Part shown: positions 1 through 7,661 of the stretch, piece after piece | Position numbering within the stretch: position 1 is the first letter of the stretch | Layout of the letters: the number at the start of each line of letters is the position of its first letter | Assembly: GCA_938003885.1 (NCBI GenBank) | Contig: CALKWT010000168.1 | Coordinates: 1 to 20,238, forward strand | Length of the DNA stretch: 20,238 nt | DNA from: an uncultured Balneolaceae bacterium | Lineage (GTDB): Bacteria > Bacteroidota > Rhodothermia > Balneolales > Balneolaceae | Direction of reading: 5' to 3' | Made by a program: the position numbers and the translations under genes | The notes under the pieces: generated by a model | Told to the model about the DNA's origin: nothing | The model's database searches: none | Seen by the model: only the letters and a program-made list of their open reading frames with translations

Positions 1-1
1 T

Positions 2-148
2 ATTGAAATTGCCAGCAGCAGCGGTTCGTTTGCACCCGTCCCGGGTCAGCATACTCGTTCATTTACTGCCCCACGCGATTATCTCTGGCCCATACCAGCC
101 GGGGAAAGAGATCTAAACCCAAATTTAGAGCAGAATCCGGGGTATTGA
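2..148 (+). CDS. SusD/RagB-family glycan-binding lipoprotein, C-terminal end only
   Basis: An open frame enters from the left edge and stops at TGA 146-148, giving 48 residues. It contains YLWPIP and then DLNPNLEQNPGY, which is the usual last stretch of SusD/RagB outer-membrane lipoproteins (typically YLWPIP..E...NPNL.QNPGY). Members of the family bind glycan or oligosaccharide at the cell surface together with a SusC-type TonB-dependent transporter, which normally lies just upstream and would be outside this window. The fragment implies that the left side of the window is the tail of a SusCD pair and that the next genes are part of, or next to, a polysaccharide utilisation locus. The identification rests on this short C-terminal signature only; the bound glycan cannot be told. 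Confidence 0.82.
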   Translation: MEIASSSGSFAPVPGQHTRSFTAPRDYLWPIPAGERDLNPNLEQNPGY

Positions 149-221
149 TAAAATTCACGTAATCTAAGAAGAACGAATACAGGTTGTTCATTGTTCTCCT
201 GCAGTGTACTTTGCGAAACAT

Positions 222-251
222 CGGCACGACTGCCAACAGCTCGTTGTGCCG
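222..251 (+). terminator. Hairpin between the SusD end and the next gene
   Basis: Bases 222-230 pair with 243-251 (nine pairs, one of them G-T) around a 12-base loop. It lies 74 bases after the SusD stop and 40 bases before the next start codon. No T-run follows, so it could be a Rho-independent-like end without a tail, a processing site between susD and the next gene, or chance. Confidence 0.3.
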
Positions 252-272
252 GTTCTCAGCTAACTAATATCT

Positions 273-280
273 GGAGGAGG
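273..280 (+). promoter_or_regulatory. Strong Shine-Dalgarno sequence before the GH31-like gene
   Basis: GGAGGAGG at 273-280 contains two overlapping GGAGG cores, 14 and 11 bases before ATG 292. It supports that start codon. It is unusual here: most other genes in the window have A/T-rich leaders with no recognisable Shine-Dalgarno sequence, as is common in Bacteroidota-like bacteria. Confidence 0.6.
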
Positions 281-291
281 ATCCTGTGTAA

Positions 292-1002
292 ATGGGTAGT
301 AAAATCTATGTTATTATGTTATCGGCTATGGGAATGATCATGACCAGTGGAGGCCTGCTTTTCGGGCAGGATCCGTCAGACCCGCTTCTTTATTATGGGG
401 GAAAGCACGCACAGTTATCTGTTGCAAAGGTGACGGATCATGCTTTCGAAATTGTATTGGCCCCACTGAGTTCAGTAACCGCAGAACAACCGGAGCCTCT
501 TCCGGGCTCCAGCTGGAATTATCCCCGGCAAGTGCTGTATGAAAGCCGGTCTGTCATGGACCCGGTTCACGGACGGATCGGAGAATACTCCATCAGCATT
601 CTGCGATCTCCGCTTCGTGTGATTTTTCGGGACCTGGATGAAGAGGTGATCCAGCAGATCACCTGGCCTGATGGGGATGAAGGAAAGCTTGAATTTTTTG
701 CAGAAACTCCCCTGCCCGGTTTTGACCTGAACGCGAGCGGCAGCAGTGAGGAGCCTGTACTGGCTATCGGAGAAAAGGACTGGGCGATCCTGTTCCGGCA
801 TCCGCTAAGTACGGATAACAACTATTTTTATGATGGCGGGAAGGGAGTGTTTATCCCTTCTGAGGATAAGAAGCACTCTCCGGTTCAGCTCTTCCTGATT
901 TTCTGGGAGCACCGGGAGCAGTTTTTTGAAGAGTACCGAACCATTACAGGCCGGCTGTCACTTCCGCATGTGTGGAGTGACGGGGTCGCTGAGGTCGATT
1001 GA
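292..1002 (+). CDS. Exported GH31-like N-terminal domain protein, apparently lacking the catalytic domain
   Basis: 236 residues starting at an ATG with a good ribosome site. Residues 1-25 form a signal peptide (hydrophobic IMLSAMGMIMTSGGLLFG, then Q26). The rest reads as a beta-rich domain, and the end (about residues 205-231) has FEEYRTITGRLSLPHVWSDG. That matches the segment just before the TIM barrel in family 31 glycosidases, typically 'Y..(I/L)TGRP.LPP.WALG'. Full GH31 enzymes have 600-900 residues and the nucleophile and acid aspartates lie in the barrel, which is absent here. The frame stops five residues after the motif, and none of the frames I read in the following 312 bases resumes a GH31 barrel. 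It is therefore either a truncated remnant or a stand-alone sugar-binding domain. The SusD end upstream fits a glycan-use locus. Family assignment is by motif recall and moderate; catalytic activity is not expected. Confidence 0.6.
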   Translation: MGSKIYVIMLSAMGMIMTSGGLLFGQDPSDPLLYYGGKHAQLSVAKVTDHAFEIVLAPLSSVTAEQPEPLPGSSWNYPRQVLYESRSVMDPVHGRIGEYSISILRSPLRVIFRDLDEEVIQQITWPDGDEGKLEFFAETPLPGFDLNASGSSEEPVLAIGEKDWAILFRHPLSTDNNYFYDGGKGVFIPSEDKKHSPVQLFLIFWEHREQFFEEYRTITGRLSLPHVWSDGVAEVD

Positions 1003-1155
1003 GGTGTACTTGTATTATTTTATGAGAAGCTGGCAGATTATTCTGAATCAGAGGGCTATTCCGTTCTCTTTCCCCGGAACTTAATACTTTAGACTGAACA
1101 GTTATGGAGAAGGGCGGGACGGACATCGATGAAATTCAGAGCAGTCCGGATGATG

Positions 1156-1188
1156 TTGCAGAGACGAATTGGAAGTTCATCTCTGCAA
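1156..1188 (+). other. Long hairpin in the gap after the GH31-like fragment
   Basis: Bases 1156-1168 and 1176-1188 form an inverted repeat of 13 positions with one mismatch (C1165/A1179) and a 7-base loop. It lies in the 312-base gap 1003-1314, in which I see no convincing coding sequence. A second hairpin (1199-1216) follows directly. The pair could be a transcript end after the GH31-like fragment, a leader structure for the Gfo/Idh gene that starts at 1315, or an operator. Confidence 0.45.
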
Positions 1189-1198
1189 GATGATCGTA

Positions 1199-1228
1199 GC
1201 GGCAATGCGCTGCCGCCCCTGGTTTTTT
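1199..1228 (+). terminator. Possible Rho-independent terminator
   Basis: GCGGCA (1199-1204) pairs exactly with TGCCGC (1211-1216) around a 6-base loop, and a run of six T occurs at 1223-1228. The T-run starts six bases after the stem rather than directly after it, so it is a weak terminator candidate. It would separate the SusD/GH31-like unit from the Gfo/Idh gene. Confidence 0.35.
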
Positions 1229-1314
1229 AGGTGGAAACCTGTTTTTCATTGCAAAACCAACGTGAATTGTTTTTATTGACGTAGTCATTAATTTTAAACT
1301 AAATAGCGGTTTAT

Positions 1315-2442
1315 ATGTCAGATAAAAAAGTAAACATGGCGATAATCGGCCTTGGATTTGGTGCGGAGTTTATCCCGATCTATCAGAAACATCCCAATGT
1401 CAATATGTATGCGATTTGTCAGCGCAATGAAGAGAGTTTGAATGAGGTGGGTGACGCCTTTGATGTGGACAAACGGTACACCTCCTACGAAGAGCTTCTG
1501 GCGGATTCGAAAGTGGATGCGGTTCATATCAACACTCCCATCCATCTTCATGCGGAGCATACGCTGATGGCTCTTCGTGCCGGTAAGCATGTCTCCTGTA
1601 CCGTTCCCATGGCGACCACGATTGAGGAGTGTGAGGAGATCGTGGATCTGGTAAAGCAGACGGGTCTGAAATATACCATGGCGGAGACGGTTGTCTACAG
1701 CCGGGAGTTTTTATTTGTGAAGGAGCTGTATGAAAAGGGGGAGCTGGGTGATATTCAATACCTACAGGCGAGCCATCCCCAGGATATGGAAGGCTGGCCG
1801 GAGTACTGGGAACGGATGAAGCCGATGCATTATGCTACCCATGTGGTGAGTCCGGTTCTGGGCCTGATGAACAAACCTGCTGAATATGTTTCCTGTTTTG
1901 GTTCGGGCCGCATCAGTGATGAACTTGCGGAGAAGTCCGGCTGTTCGTTTGCTGTTCAGACCGCCCACATTAAACTGAAAGATTCTGATGTGTCGGCCCA
2001 TATTTACCGCTCGCTGTTTGATACGGCCCGTCAGTACCGTGAGAGCTTTGATGCTTATGGCAGCAAGAAGTCATTTGAATGGCCGCTGATTGAAGGAGAA
2101 GATCCGGTGATTCACACGGCGAAGAAGCCTGAGCCGGAGATTCCCGAGCGTGTGAAGGTTCCTGATTACGCTCATCTCTTACCCGAGGAGATTCAGTCGT
2201 TTACCACCGCAGGGGTATACGATGCGGAAGATTCTGCTCACTTGTCATTTATTCAGGGTGCCGGTCACGGGGGATCTCACCCTCATCTGGCGCATGAGTT
2301 TGTCTCATCGATTGTGGAAGACAGGGAGCCCTATCCGAACGCCGTGACGTCGGCGAACTGGACCTGTGTGGGGCTGCTTGCGCATGAGTCGTCGATGGAA
2401 GGAGGCGTGATCAAAAAGCTTCCGGACTTTACACTCGGTTAA
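1315..2442 (+). CDS. Gfo/Idh/MocA-family NAD(P)-dependent oxidoreductase
   Basis: 375 residues, a normal length for the family. Residues 6-19 (VNMAIIGLGFGAEF) are the first strand and glycine-rich turn of the Rossmann NAD(P) fold. HINTPIHLHAEHTLMALRAGKHVSCTVPMATT follows in the usual order (N.P...H...A..AL.AGKHV..E.P), but the common EKP lysine motif is replaced by TVP. ETVVYSREFLFVKELYEKGELGDIQYL opens the C-terminal substrate domain. Family members oxidise or reduce hydroxyl/keto groups on sugars, inositols or amino-sugars in the cytoplasm, or act on glycosides through a keto intermediate. No Shine-Dalgarno sequence is visible; the leader is A/T-rich. A strong hairpin follows the stop. Neighbours (GalM, ThuA-dehydrogenase, 3-epimerase) support a role in sugar or keto-sugar conversion. 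The exact substrate is unknown, and the missing lysine makes a standard dehydrogenase role less certain. Confidence 0.85.
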   Translation: MSDKKVNMAIIGLGFGAEFIPIYQKHPNVNMYAICQRNEESLNEVGDAFDVDKRYTSYEELLADSKVDAVHINTPIHLHAEHTLMALRAGKHVSCTVPMATTIEECEEIVDLVKQTGLKYTMAETVVYSREFLFVKELYEKGELGDIQYLQASHPQDMEGWPEYWERMKPMHYATHVVSPVLGLMNKPAEYVSCFGSGRISDELAEKSGCSFAVQTAHIKLKDSDVSAHIYRSLFDTARQYRESFDAYGSKKSFEWPLIEGEDPVIHTAKKPEPEIPERVKVPDYAHLLPEEIQSFTTAGVYDAEDSAHLSFIQGAGHGGSHPHLAHEFVSSIVEDREPYPNAVTSANWTCVGLLAHESSMEGGVIKKLPDFTLG

Positions 2443-2447
2443 TCACG

Positions 2448-2484
2448 CACCGGCGGTGCACGATACCTGGCGGCACCGCCGGTG
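2448..2484 (+). terminator. Strong GC-rich hairpin after the Gfo/Idh gene
   Basis: CACCGGCGGTGC (2448-2459) pairs perfectly over 12 positions with 2473-2484 around a 13-base loop, starting five bases after the stop codon of the Gfo/Idh gene. The position and stability fit a transcription end or a 3' stabiliser. Only a weak T-poor sequence follows, so it is not a textbook intrinsic terminator. Confidence 0.6.
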
Positions 2485-2781
2485 ATTCTATGAGTGAGTA
2501 AAACAGCGGATGTAAAGGGTAGAGTCCTTGCCCGTCTGTTTGGTTATTAATCTGAACAGCCAGTCTGTTTCAGTTTTAGAATAGGCAGGGCCGGAGTGAA
2601 AAGTGGATCTGATCTGAGCAGGTGGGCAGCAATCACCTTGAACCAGCACACAACCGGCTTAAGGATCCGGACCCGGTTTGCCGTGAAGAGTTGCCTTACC
2701 TTCGAAGGAATCTTGAAAGAATTGTAGAAAGTTAAATTTATCTATAAAAGACAGAAATTGTAACGTCATGTGTAAGTGGGA
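2485..2781 (+). other. Intergenic stretch with no recognised gene
   Basis: Together with the hairpin before it this makes a 339-base gap between the Gfo/Idh gene and galM. I see no open frame with a credible start and no tRNA-like or repeat structure. The last 70 bases are A/T-rich and could hold the galM promoter, but I could not fix clear promoter boxes. Confidence 0.5.
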
Positions 2782-3822
2782 ATGAGTATTCAGCGTTCGG
2801 AATTTGGAGTGACAGCTCACGGGGTCACTGTGCATCAATTTATTTTGAAGAACCGCCATCAGACGGAAGTGTGTATTATTAATTATGGCGGTATCATCAC
2901 CTCCCTCTACACCCCCGACAGAGATGGAAACCGGGGAAATATCGTACTCGGGTTTGACGAAATGAGCGGATACCTGGAACGGCACCCCTATTTCGGTTCC
3001 CTGGTAGGCAGATATGGGAATCGGATTGCCGGAGGCAGATTCACACTCGATGGGAAAGAGTATCAACTGTCGGTGAATGATGGAAAGAACCACCTTCATG
3101 GCGGGTTTGAAGGCCTCGATAGAAAAGTGTGGGAGGCAGAGATTACAGAGGACAACAGATTGAAACTGACATGCACCAGCCCTGACGGGGAGGAGGGATT
3201 TCCGGGAACGCTGAAGGTTGAGGTTCACTACACCTTGACAGATGAGAACGAGCTGCACATCGATTATTCTGCAGTTACAGATCAGCCCACTCCTGTGAAC
3301 CTGACGGGGCACACCTATTTTAACCTGTGGGGAGATCCTTCGAAAAAGATATTGGATCACAGCCTGAAACTGTCAGCCGAACAGTATACCCCCGCCGGGC
3401 CGGATATGATACCTACCGGAGAAATCAGGCATGTTGCCGGTACGCCGTTTGACTTTACCGGGAGCAAGCTCATCGGCGAAGAAATTGCCAGTGTGGAATG
3501 CGGATATGACCATAATTACGTGATGTCCGGGCCATATGGAAGCCTGAAGGAGATGGCTCACGCCTTTGTACCGGAAAATGGCAGGGAGCTTACGGTACTA
3601 TCTACTGAACCGGGATTTCAGTTCTACACAGGAAATTTTCTGGATGGTACATTTACCTCTCCTGAAGGGGTACCCTATCGGAAACATGTAGGTTTCTGTA
3701 TCGAACCTCAACACTTTCCGGACTCTCCCAACAAGGAGTCTTTCCCTTCCGTCATCTTGCGGCCGGGTGAAGAGTACCGCTCAAAAACCGTCTACCGATT
3801 TGGAGTGAGGGGTGAAGATTGA
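2782..3822 (+). CDS. galM: Aldose 1-epimerase (galactose mutarotase)
   Basis: 346 residues, the usual GalM length. It interconverts alpha and beta anomers of hexoses. The family signatures are all present in order: FGSLVGRYGNRIAGGRF (about 73-89), NHLHGG (His104 and His106), NLTGHTYFNLWG with His177, GYDHNYV with Asp243, and FCIEPQHFPDSPN with the catalytic base Glu308. They match the His/His/Asp/Glu catalytic set known for GalM. I prefer ATG 2782; an in-frame GTG two codons upstream (2776) is also possible. No signal peptide is visible, so a cytoplasmic enzyme is likely, although some Bacteroidota relatives are exported. It stands alone, with gaps of 339 and 198 bases on either side, within a sugar-catabolism neighbourhood; an anomer-specific step, such as feeding a dehydrogenase or an epimerase, is a reasonable role. 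Confidence 0.95.
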   Translation: MSIQRSEFGVTAHGVTVHQFILKNRHQTEVCIINYGGIITSLYTPDRDGNRGNIVLGFDEMSGYLERHPYFGSLVGRYGNRIAGGRFTLDGKEYQLSVNDGKNHLHGGFEGLDRKVWEAEITEDNRLKLTCTSPDGEEGFPGTLKVEVHYTLTDENELHIDYSAVTDQPTPVNLTGHTYFNLWGDPSKKILDHSLKLSAEQYTPAGPDMIPTGEIRHVAGTPFDFTGSKLIGEEIASVECGYDHNYVMSGPYGSLKEMAHAFVPENGRELTVLSTEPGFQFYTGNFLDGTFTSPEGVPYRKHVGFCIEPQHFPDSPNKESFPSVILRPGEEYRSKTVYRFGVRGED

Positions 3823-3860
3823 GAAGTACGAACCGGATGCCCTGGGATATCCACCTGATT

Positions 3861-3886
3861 TCTGTGCGTTTAATTTCTTGCACAGA
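3861..3886 (+). terminator. Hairpin downstream of galM
   Basis: TCTGTGC (3861-3867) pairs perfectly with GCACAGA (3880-3886) around a 12-base loop, 38 bases after the galM stop. No T-run follows directly. It may be a weak terminator in the 198-base gap before the ThuA-dehydrogenase gene. Confidence 0.35.
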
Positions 3887-4020
3887 GAGCAGGGAACTGT
3901 TTTGAAAGGCTTTTCAACTGTGTTTGTAGATCAGGGGCACGGATAGCCGATAGCCAAAAGAAAAATTTATTGAACCATACCCAATGAACATCACTTTCAT
4001 TAGAATAAACAATCAATCTT

Positions 4021-7005
4021 ATGCTAAATAAATCAACTCTCAGACAGATGGGGGGCATTATTCTGCTCTCATTTGTTATCGTACAAGCCTGCGCAACGTC
4101 TCAGGGGATGGAAGCCGGTTCCTCAGCCAATGGGCCCCTGCACCAGGAGCAACCTTTAGCTGCGGCGGATGAAAACAGGACGAACCTTCACGTTTTATTT
4201 TTAGGGGATAACAGCGGGCATCGCCCTCTGGAAAGGTTAAGAGATGTGATTCATGTCTATGCGGAAAAGGGAATCCAGATTCACTACACGGAAAATCAGG
4301 AGGATATAAACCTGGAAAACCTGAATAAGTATGATGTCTTTATGCAATACGGCAACCGGTCCGGCCTGACCCGGCAGCAGGAGCAAGATCTTCTGAATTA
4401 TGTGCATAACGGAGGCGGTTTCGTTTCGGTCCACGCGTCATCTGCCAGTTTTAATGATTCTGATGCCTTTGTAAAATTGGTGGGCGGAGCTTTTAAAGCT
4501 CATGGAGCCGGAACCTTCCGTGTAGAGCATGTCGACAGGAATCATCCGGTAAAACAAGATGTCCCACGATTTGAGAGCTGGGATGAGACCTATATTCATA
4601 CCAAGCTGAATCCACGTAACCATATCCTATCCGAAAGGGTGGAGGGGAACCACCGTGAGCCGTGGACCTGGGTGCGGGAAGAGGGGCAGGGACGAGTTTT
4701 TTATACAGCCTGGGGACACGACCAGAGAACCTGGACGAACGAAGGGTTTCAGAAGCTTCTGGAGAACGCTTTCCGCTGGACAGCAGGAGACTGGGCCCTG
4801 GAGGCTGATTTTACTCCGGCAGAGTTTACATTCGGGGAAGGAAACCTTCCGTACTATCCGGCAGGTGAGCCGTGGGGGACCGTGGGAGATCCGATTGAGG
4901 AGATTCAGAACCCTCTAAGCCCGCAGAATGCACTTACCCATATGGTGATGAAACCCGAATTTGAGGTCACCCTTTTCGCATCAGAACCCGATATTGTCAA
5001 CCCGATCGATATGGCATGGGATGAGCAGGGAAGACTCTGGATCGCTGAAACGGTAGACTATCCGAACAATATGACGGACAACAGAGAGGGGAATGACCGG
5101 ATTAAAATTCTGGAGGATACAAACGGAGATGGCAAAGCGGACACCTTTACGATCTTTGCAGAGGGGCTCAACATCCCGACAGGACTGGTCCCCTATAAGG
5201 ATGGGGTGATTATTTCGCAAGCCCCTGACTTTATCTATCTGGCAGATACCAACGGAGATGGCAAAGCGGATCACAGGGAAGTTCTATTCACAGGATGGGG
5301 AACGTTCGATACCCATGCCGGGCCCAGTAATTTACGATATGGATTTGACAATCAGATCTGGGGAGTGGTGGGGTATTCAGCTTTTGATGGAACAGTGGGA
5401 GGTGTGGAACACCGTTTTAGCAGTGGAATCTACCGATTTGCACCGGACGGCTCATCCCTGGAGAGCATCTCCAACACCACCAACAACACCTGGGGCCTCG
5501 GGTTTTCGGAAGATGGCATTGTATTTGGTTCTACCGCAAACAGGGACGTGCCGATTCATAGTGTAGTTCCTAACCGCTTCTACAACTCCATCCGGGGGTA
5601 CGGCCAGGCACCCAGAATACCGGCTATCGCAGACAGAACCATTATATTTCCGGTTCGTGAATTTATCCGTCAGGTGGATCAGCATGGCCACTATACGGCC
5701 GGCTCTGGTTTTGAACTCTATACAGCCAGAGATTTTCCAAAAGAGTATTGGAACAAGAAGGGGTTCATCAGCGAACCTACCGGACGACTTCTGGGCCAGT
5801 TTGATTTCAATCAGGCAGGTTCTACCTATCGGGCGCGAAATGAGCTCAATTTTCTTGCCAGCCTGGACGACTGGTTTGCACCTATCCAGGCGAAAGTGGG
5901 GCCCGACGGTGCCCTCTGGATTGCAGACTGGTACAACCTGATTATTCAGCACAACCCAACTCCTGCCGGTTTCGAGGTGGGTGAGGGCAACGCGTACGAA
6001 ACGGAGCACCGCGATGTCGACCACGCAAGGATTTATCGTATCCATTATAAAGGTGCGGAAGAGCGGGAGATTCCCAATCTGGCGAACGCATCTCCTTCTG
6101 AAATCGTAGCCACACTCGCCCACGACAACATGTTCTGGCGCCTCACCGCCCAGCGCCTGCTTGTAGAGCGAGGTGAAACCGATATATTGCCTGAGCTTTA
6201 TGAGCTGGTGCAGGATCTGTCGATGGATGAGATCGGTCTCAATCCGGGTGCATTCCACGCCCTGTGGACCCTCCACGGCCTGGGTGTGCTGGATGAGAAC
6301 GCTGGTAACCGCCAGGCCGTTGAAGTTGCTTTAGAAGCTCTGCATCATCCGGTGACTGCGGTGGCCAGAGCAGCCCTGATGACCCTCCCTCGTACAGAGG
6401 AAGTGCTGGAGCATGTACTGGCGGCCGGGTTTGTACCCGACACAGAAACGTACGGGAATATGTCTTACACTATTCATCCCGGCGTACTGATGGCCGCAGA
6501 TCCGCAGCTCCGGCTTGCAGCTCTTCTGGCTCTGGCTGAACTCCCATCGCACGAAAAGACCGGCTATGCGGCCGCAGAACTGCTTGTGATGCCGCAGAAT
6601 GCCAATGACCGATGGATGAGAGATGCCATCGTCGCAGCGGCTGCCAACGGCAATGAGGAGAGTTTCCTGGAGCGGGCACTTGGCAAAAATCTGCCGGAGA
6701 ATGCAGACAGTACCTATAAGGCCAATGTTCAGGGCGCCGTAGAAACGATAGCAAGGCACTATGCCCTTGGAGAAGAAGCGTCCAATTCTATTTCGGCACA
6801 TGTGAAGAGTCTGAACGATATGGATGCCGTGATCAGACAAGGTTTCCTGACCGGGCTTTCGGAGGGCTGGCCGGAAGAGAGCGACTTCAGTGGTGGAGCT
6901 GAGCTGCTTTCATCCATCGAGGAGCTCTACAGGGAAGCGGATGAGGAGTTCAGGGAAGTTTTACAAACTTTATCCGCCCGCTGGAAAATGAATCTGTCTG
7001 AGTAA
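4021..7005 (+). CDS. ThuA domain-PVC-type dehydrogenase-like lipoprotein with helical-repeat tail
   Basis: 994 residues. Residues 1-24 are a lipoprotein-type signal (LLSFVIVQAC, acylated Cys24 expected); Cys24 is the only cysteine in the protein. Residues about 56-262 are a ThuA-like (trehalose-utilisation, class I amidotransferase-like) domain: HVLFLGDNSGH, NGGGFVSVHASS, GGAFKAHG, GRVFYTAWGHD. Residues about 312-680 are a beta-propeller of the 'PVC-type membrane-bound dehydrogenase' or sorbosone-dehydrogenase-like kind: FEVTLFASEPDIVNPIDMAWDEQGRLWIAE, IPTGLVPYKDG, VGPDGALWIADWYN. Two DTNGDGKAD calcium-loop-like motifs start at residues 366 and 409. Residues from about 690 to the end look like HEAT-type helical repeats. 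Many relatives end in a CxxCH cytochrome c domain; here it is absent. Such proteins occur in sugar-degradation loci and are assumed to oxidise sugars outside the inner membrane, but the reaction is poorly known. The next gene is a cupredoxin, a possible electron partner. Confidence 0.85.
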   Translation: MLNKSTLRQMGGIILLSFVIVQACATSQGMEAGSSANGPLHQEQPLAAADENRTNLHVLFLGDNSGHRPLERLRDVIHVYAEKGIQIHYTENQEDINLENLNKYDVFMQYGNRSGLTRQQEQDLLNYVHNGGGFVSVHASSASFNDSDAFVKLVGGAFKAHGAGTFRVEHVDRNHPVKQDVPRFESWDETYIHTKLNPRNHILSERVEGNHREPWTWVREEGQGRVFYTAWGHDQRTWTNEGFQKLLENAFRWTAGDWALEADFTPAEFTFGEGNLPYYPAGEPWGTVGDPIEEIQNPLSPQNALTHMVMKPEFEVTLFASEPDIVNPIDMAWDEQGRLWIAETVDYPNNMTDNREGNDRIKILEDTNGDGKADTFTIFAEGLNIPTGLVPYKDGVIISQAPDFIYLADTNGDGKADHREVLFTGWGTFDTHAGPSNLRYGFDNQIWGVVGYSAFDGTVGGVEHRFSSGIYRFAPDGSSLESISNTTNNTWGLGFSEDGIVFGSTANRDVPIHSVVPNRFYNSIRGYGQAPRIPAIADRTIIFPVREFIRQVDQHGHYTAGSGFELYTARDFPKEYWNKKGFISEPTGRLLGQFDFNQAGSTYRARNELNFLASLDDWFAPIQAKVGPDGALWIADWYNLIIQHNPTPAGFEVGEGNAYETEHRDVDHARIYRIHYKGAEEREIPNLANASPSEIVATLAHDNMFWRLTAQRLLVERGETDILPELYELVQDLSMDEIGLNPGAFHALWTLHGLGVLDENAGNRQAVEVALEALHHPVTAVARAALMTLPRTEEVLEHVLAAGFVPDTETYGNMSYTIHPGVLMAADPQLRLAALLALAELPSHEKTGYAAAELLVMPQNANDRWMRDAIVAAAANGNEESFLERALGKNLPENADSTYKANVQGAVETIARHYALGEEASNSISAHVKSLNDMDAVIRQGFLTGLSEGWPEESDFSGGAELLSSIEELYREADEEFREVLQTLSARWKMNLSE
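5116..5271 (+). repeat. Two near-identical 27-base units encoding calcium-loop-like motifs
   Basis: Bases 5116-5142 and 5245-5271 are identical at 25 of 27 positions and both encode DTNGDGKAD within the dehydrogenase-like propeller. The pattern D.N.DG..D is that of an EF-hand-like or thrombospondin-3-like calcium-binding loop. They lie 129 bases apart in the same frame, so they look like matching loops of neighbouring propeller blades. Confidence 0.75.
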
Positions 7006-7074
7006 CGTTCATCTTCAGCAGTTGCCACAAGAATTAATTATCCGGAAACAATAAAGAACAAGTCTGGATATGCA

Positions 7075-7108
7075 ACGGGATAACGCCGAATAGGTGGAAT
7101 CCCGTTTT
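7075..7108 (+). terminator. Terminator-like hairpin between the dehydrogenase and cupredoxin genes
   Basis: ACGGGAT (7075-7081) pairs perfectly with ATCCCGT (7099-7105). Inside it, CGCC (7084-7087) pairs with GGTG (7093-7096, one G-T pair) around the loop GAATA, leaving an AA/GA internal loop. A short T-run (7105-7108) follows directly. It lies 70 bases after the dehydrogenase stop and 47 bases before the cupredoxin start, so it could end or reduce transcription between the two genes. Confidence 0.5.
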
Positions 7109-7154
7109 CTGCTGGCGTGTCACTAAAATCATCAACAGACAGTTGTATATAATA

Positions 7155-7661
7155 ATGAAGCAAAAAATCTGGGTCTATTCTCTCTCACTGATCACACTTA
7201 CGTTATTTACATGGTCCATGGTCAGGGGTGAGAGTGATCTGCACCGCCATGTGGGTTCCGAAGAGCTCGCTCCTCCCAAATCTGTAACTGTAGCTGACGG
7301 CGATACGCTGACCATCCGGTCGGTGGGGGCAGATCTGAGCTATGATATTACTGAGATCAACGCCAAAGCGGGCACTCAATTTACACTGGAGTATGCTAAT
7401 GAGAGCAATATGCCGCACAATGTGGTGTTTGTTAATTCTGAAGCGGATATCAATCCGGTGGGGATCGCAGCCCTGCAGGCCCTGGAGACAGAGTATATCC
7501 CCATGAATATGGAGGAGAGTATGTTTGGATGGACAGAGCTGGCCCGGCCCGGTGAAACGGTCTATCTGACCATTACTGTCCCTGAACCCGGTACCTACCC
7601 CTATATTTGTACCTATCCGGGCCACTTTACCATGATGCAGGGTCGTCTGCATTCGAAGTAA
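7155..7661 (+). CDS. Azurin/plastocyanin-like blue-copper protein (cupredoxin)
   Basis: 168 residues from ATG 7155; an in-frame TTG at 7143 is less likely as a start. Residues about 5-25 form a signal peptide or membrane anchor (IWVYSLSLITLTLFTWSMV). A single cupredoxin domain follows. The type-1 copper ligands can be seen: His88 in NMPHNVVF, then Cys152, His157 and Met161 in CTYPGHFTMMQG. The spacing C-x4-H-x3-M is the one in azurin (Cys112/His117/Met121). The domain begins with a sequence resembling the small-metal-binding fold (FTLEYANES..MPHNVVF) and ends with PGTYPYICTYPGHF, both typical of azurin/auracyanin relatives. It should be a periplasmic or membrane-tethered one-electron carrier. 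Its position straight after a dehydrogenase-like lipoprotein with no haem domain suggests a shared electron path. Such cupredoxins also accompany other sugar-oxidation genes in these phyla; the partner is not proven. Confidence 0.9.
   Translation: MKQKIWVYSLSLITLTLFTWSMVRGESDLHRHVGSEELAPPKSVTVADGDTLTIRSVGADLSYDITEINAKAGTQFTLEYANESNMPHNVVFVNSEADINPVGIAALQALETEYIPMNMEESMFGWTELARPGETVYLTITVPEPGTYPYICTYPGHFTMMQGRLHSK

Noticed and set aside
1001..1084. A +1 frame continuation after the GH31-like stop (EVYLYYFMRSWQ...), as if a frameshift had split a full GH31.
   Set aside because: The shifted reading does not resemble a GH31 barrel and stops after 27 codons.
1296..1303. AAACTAAA shared by the leaders of the Gfo/Idh gene (1296-1303) and the 3-epimerase gene (7833-7840).
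   Set aside because: Short A-rich word in A/T-rich leaders; expected by chance and simply reflects leaders without Shine-Dalgarno sequences.
5452..6276. Long open frame (274 residues) on the minus strand within the ThuA-dehydrogenase gene.
   Set aside because: Antisense shadow of a clearly coding gene; low-complexity composition and no family features.
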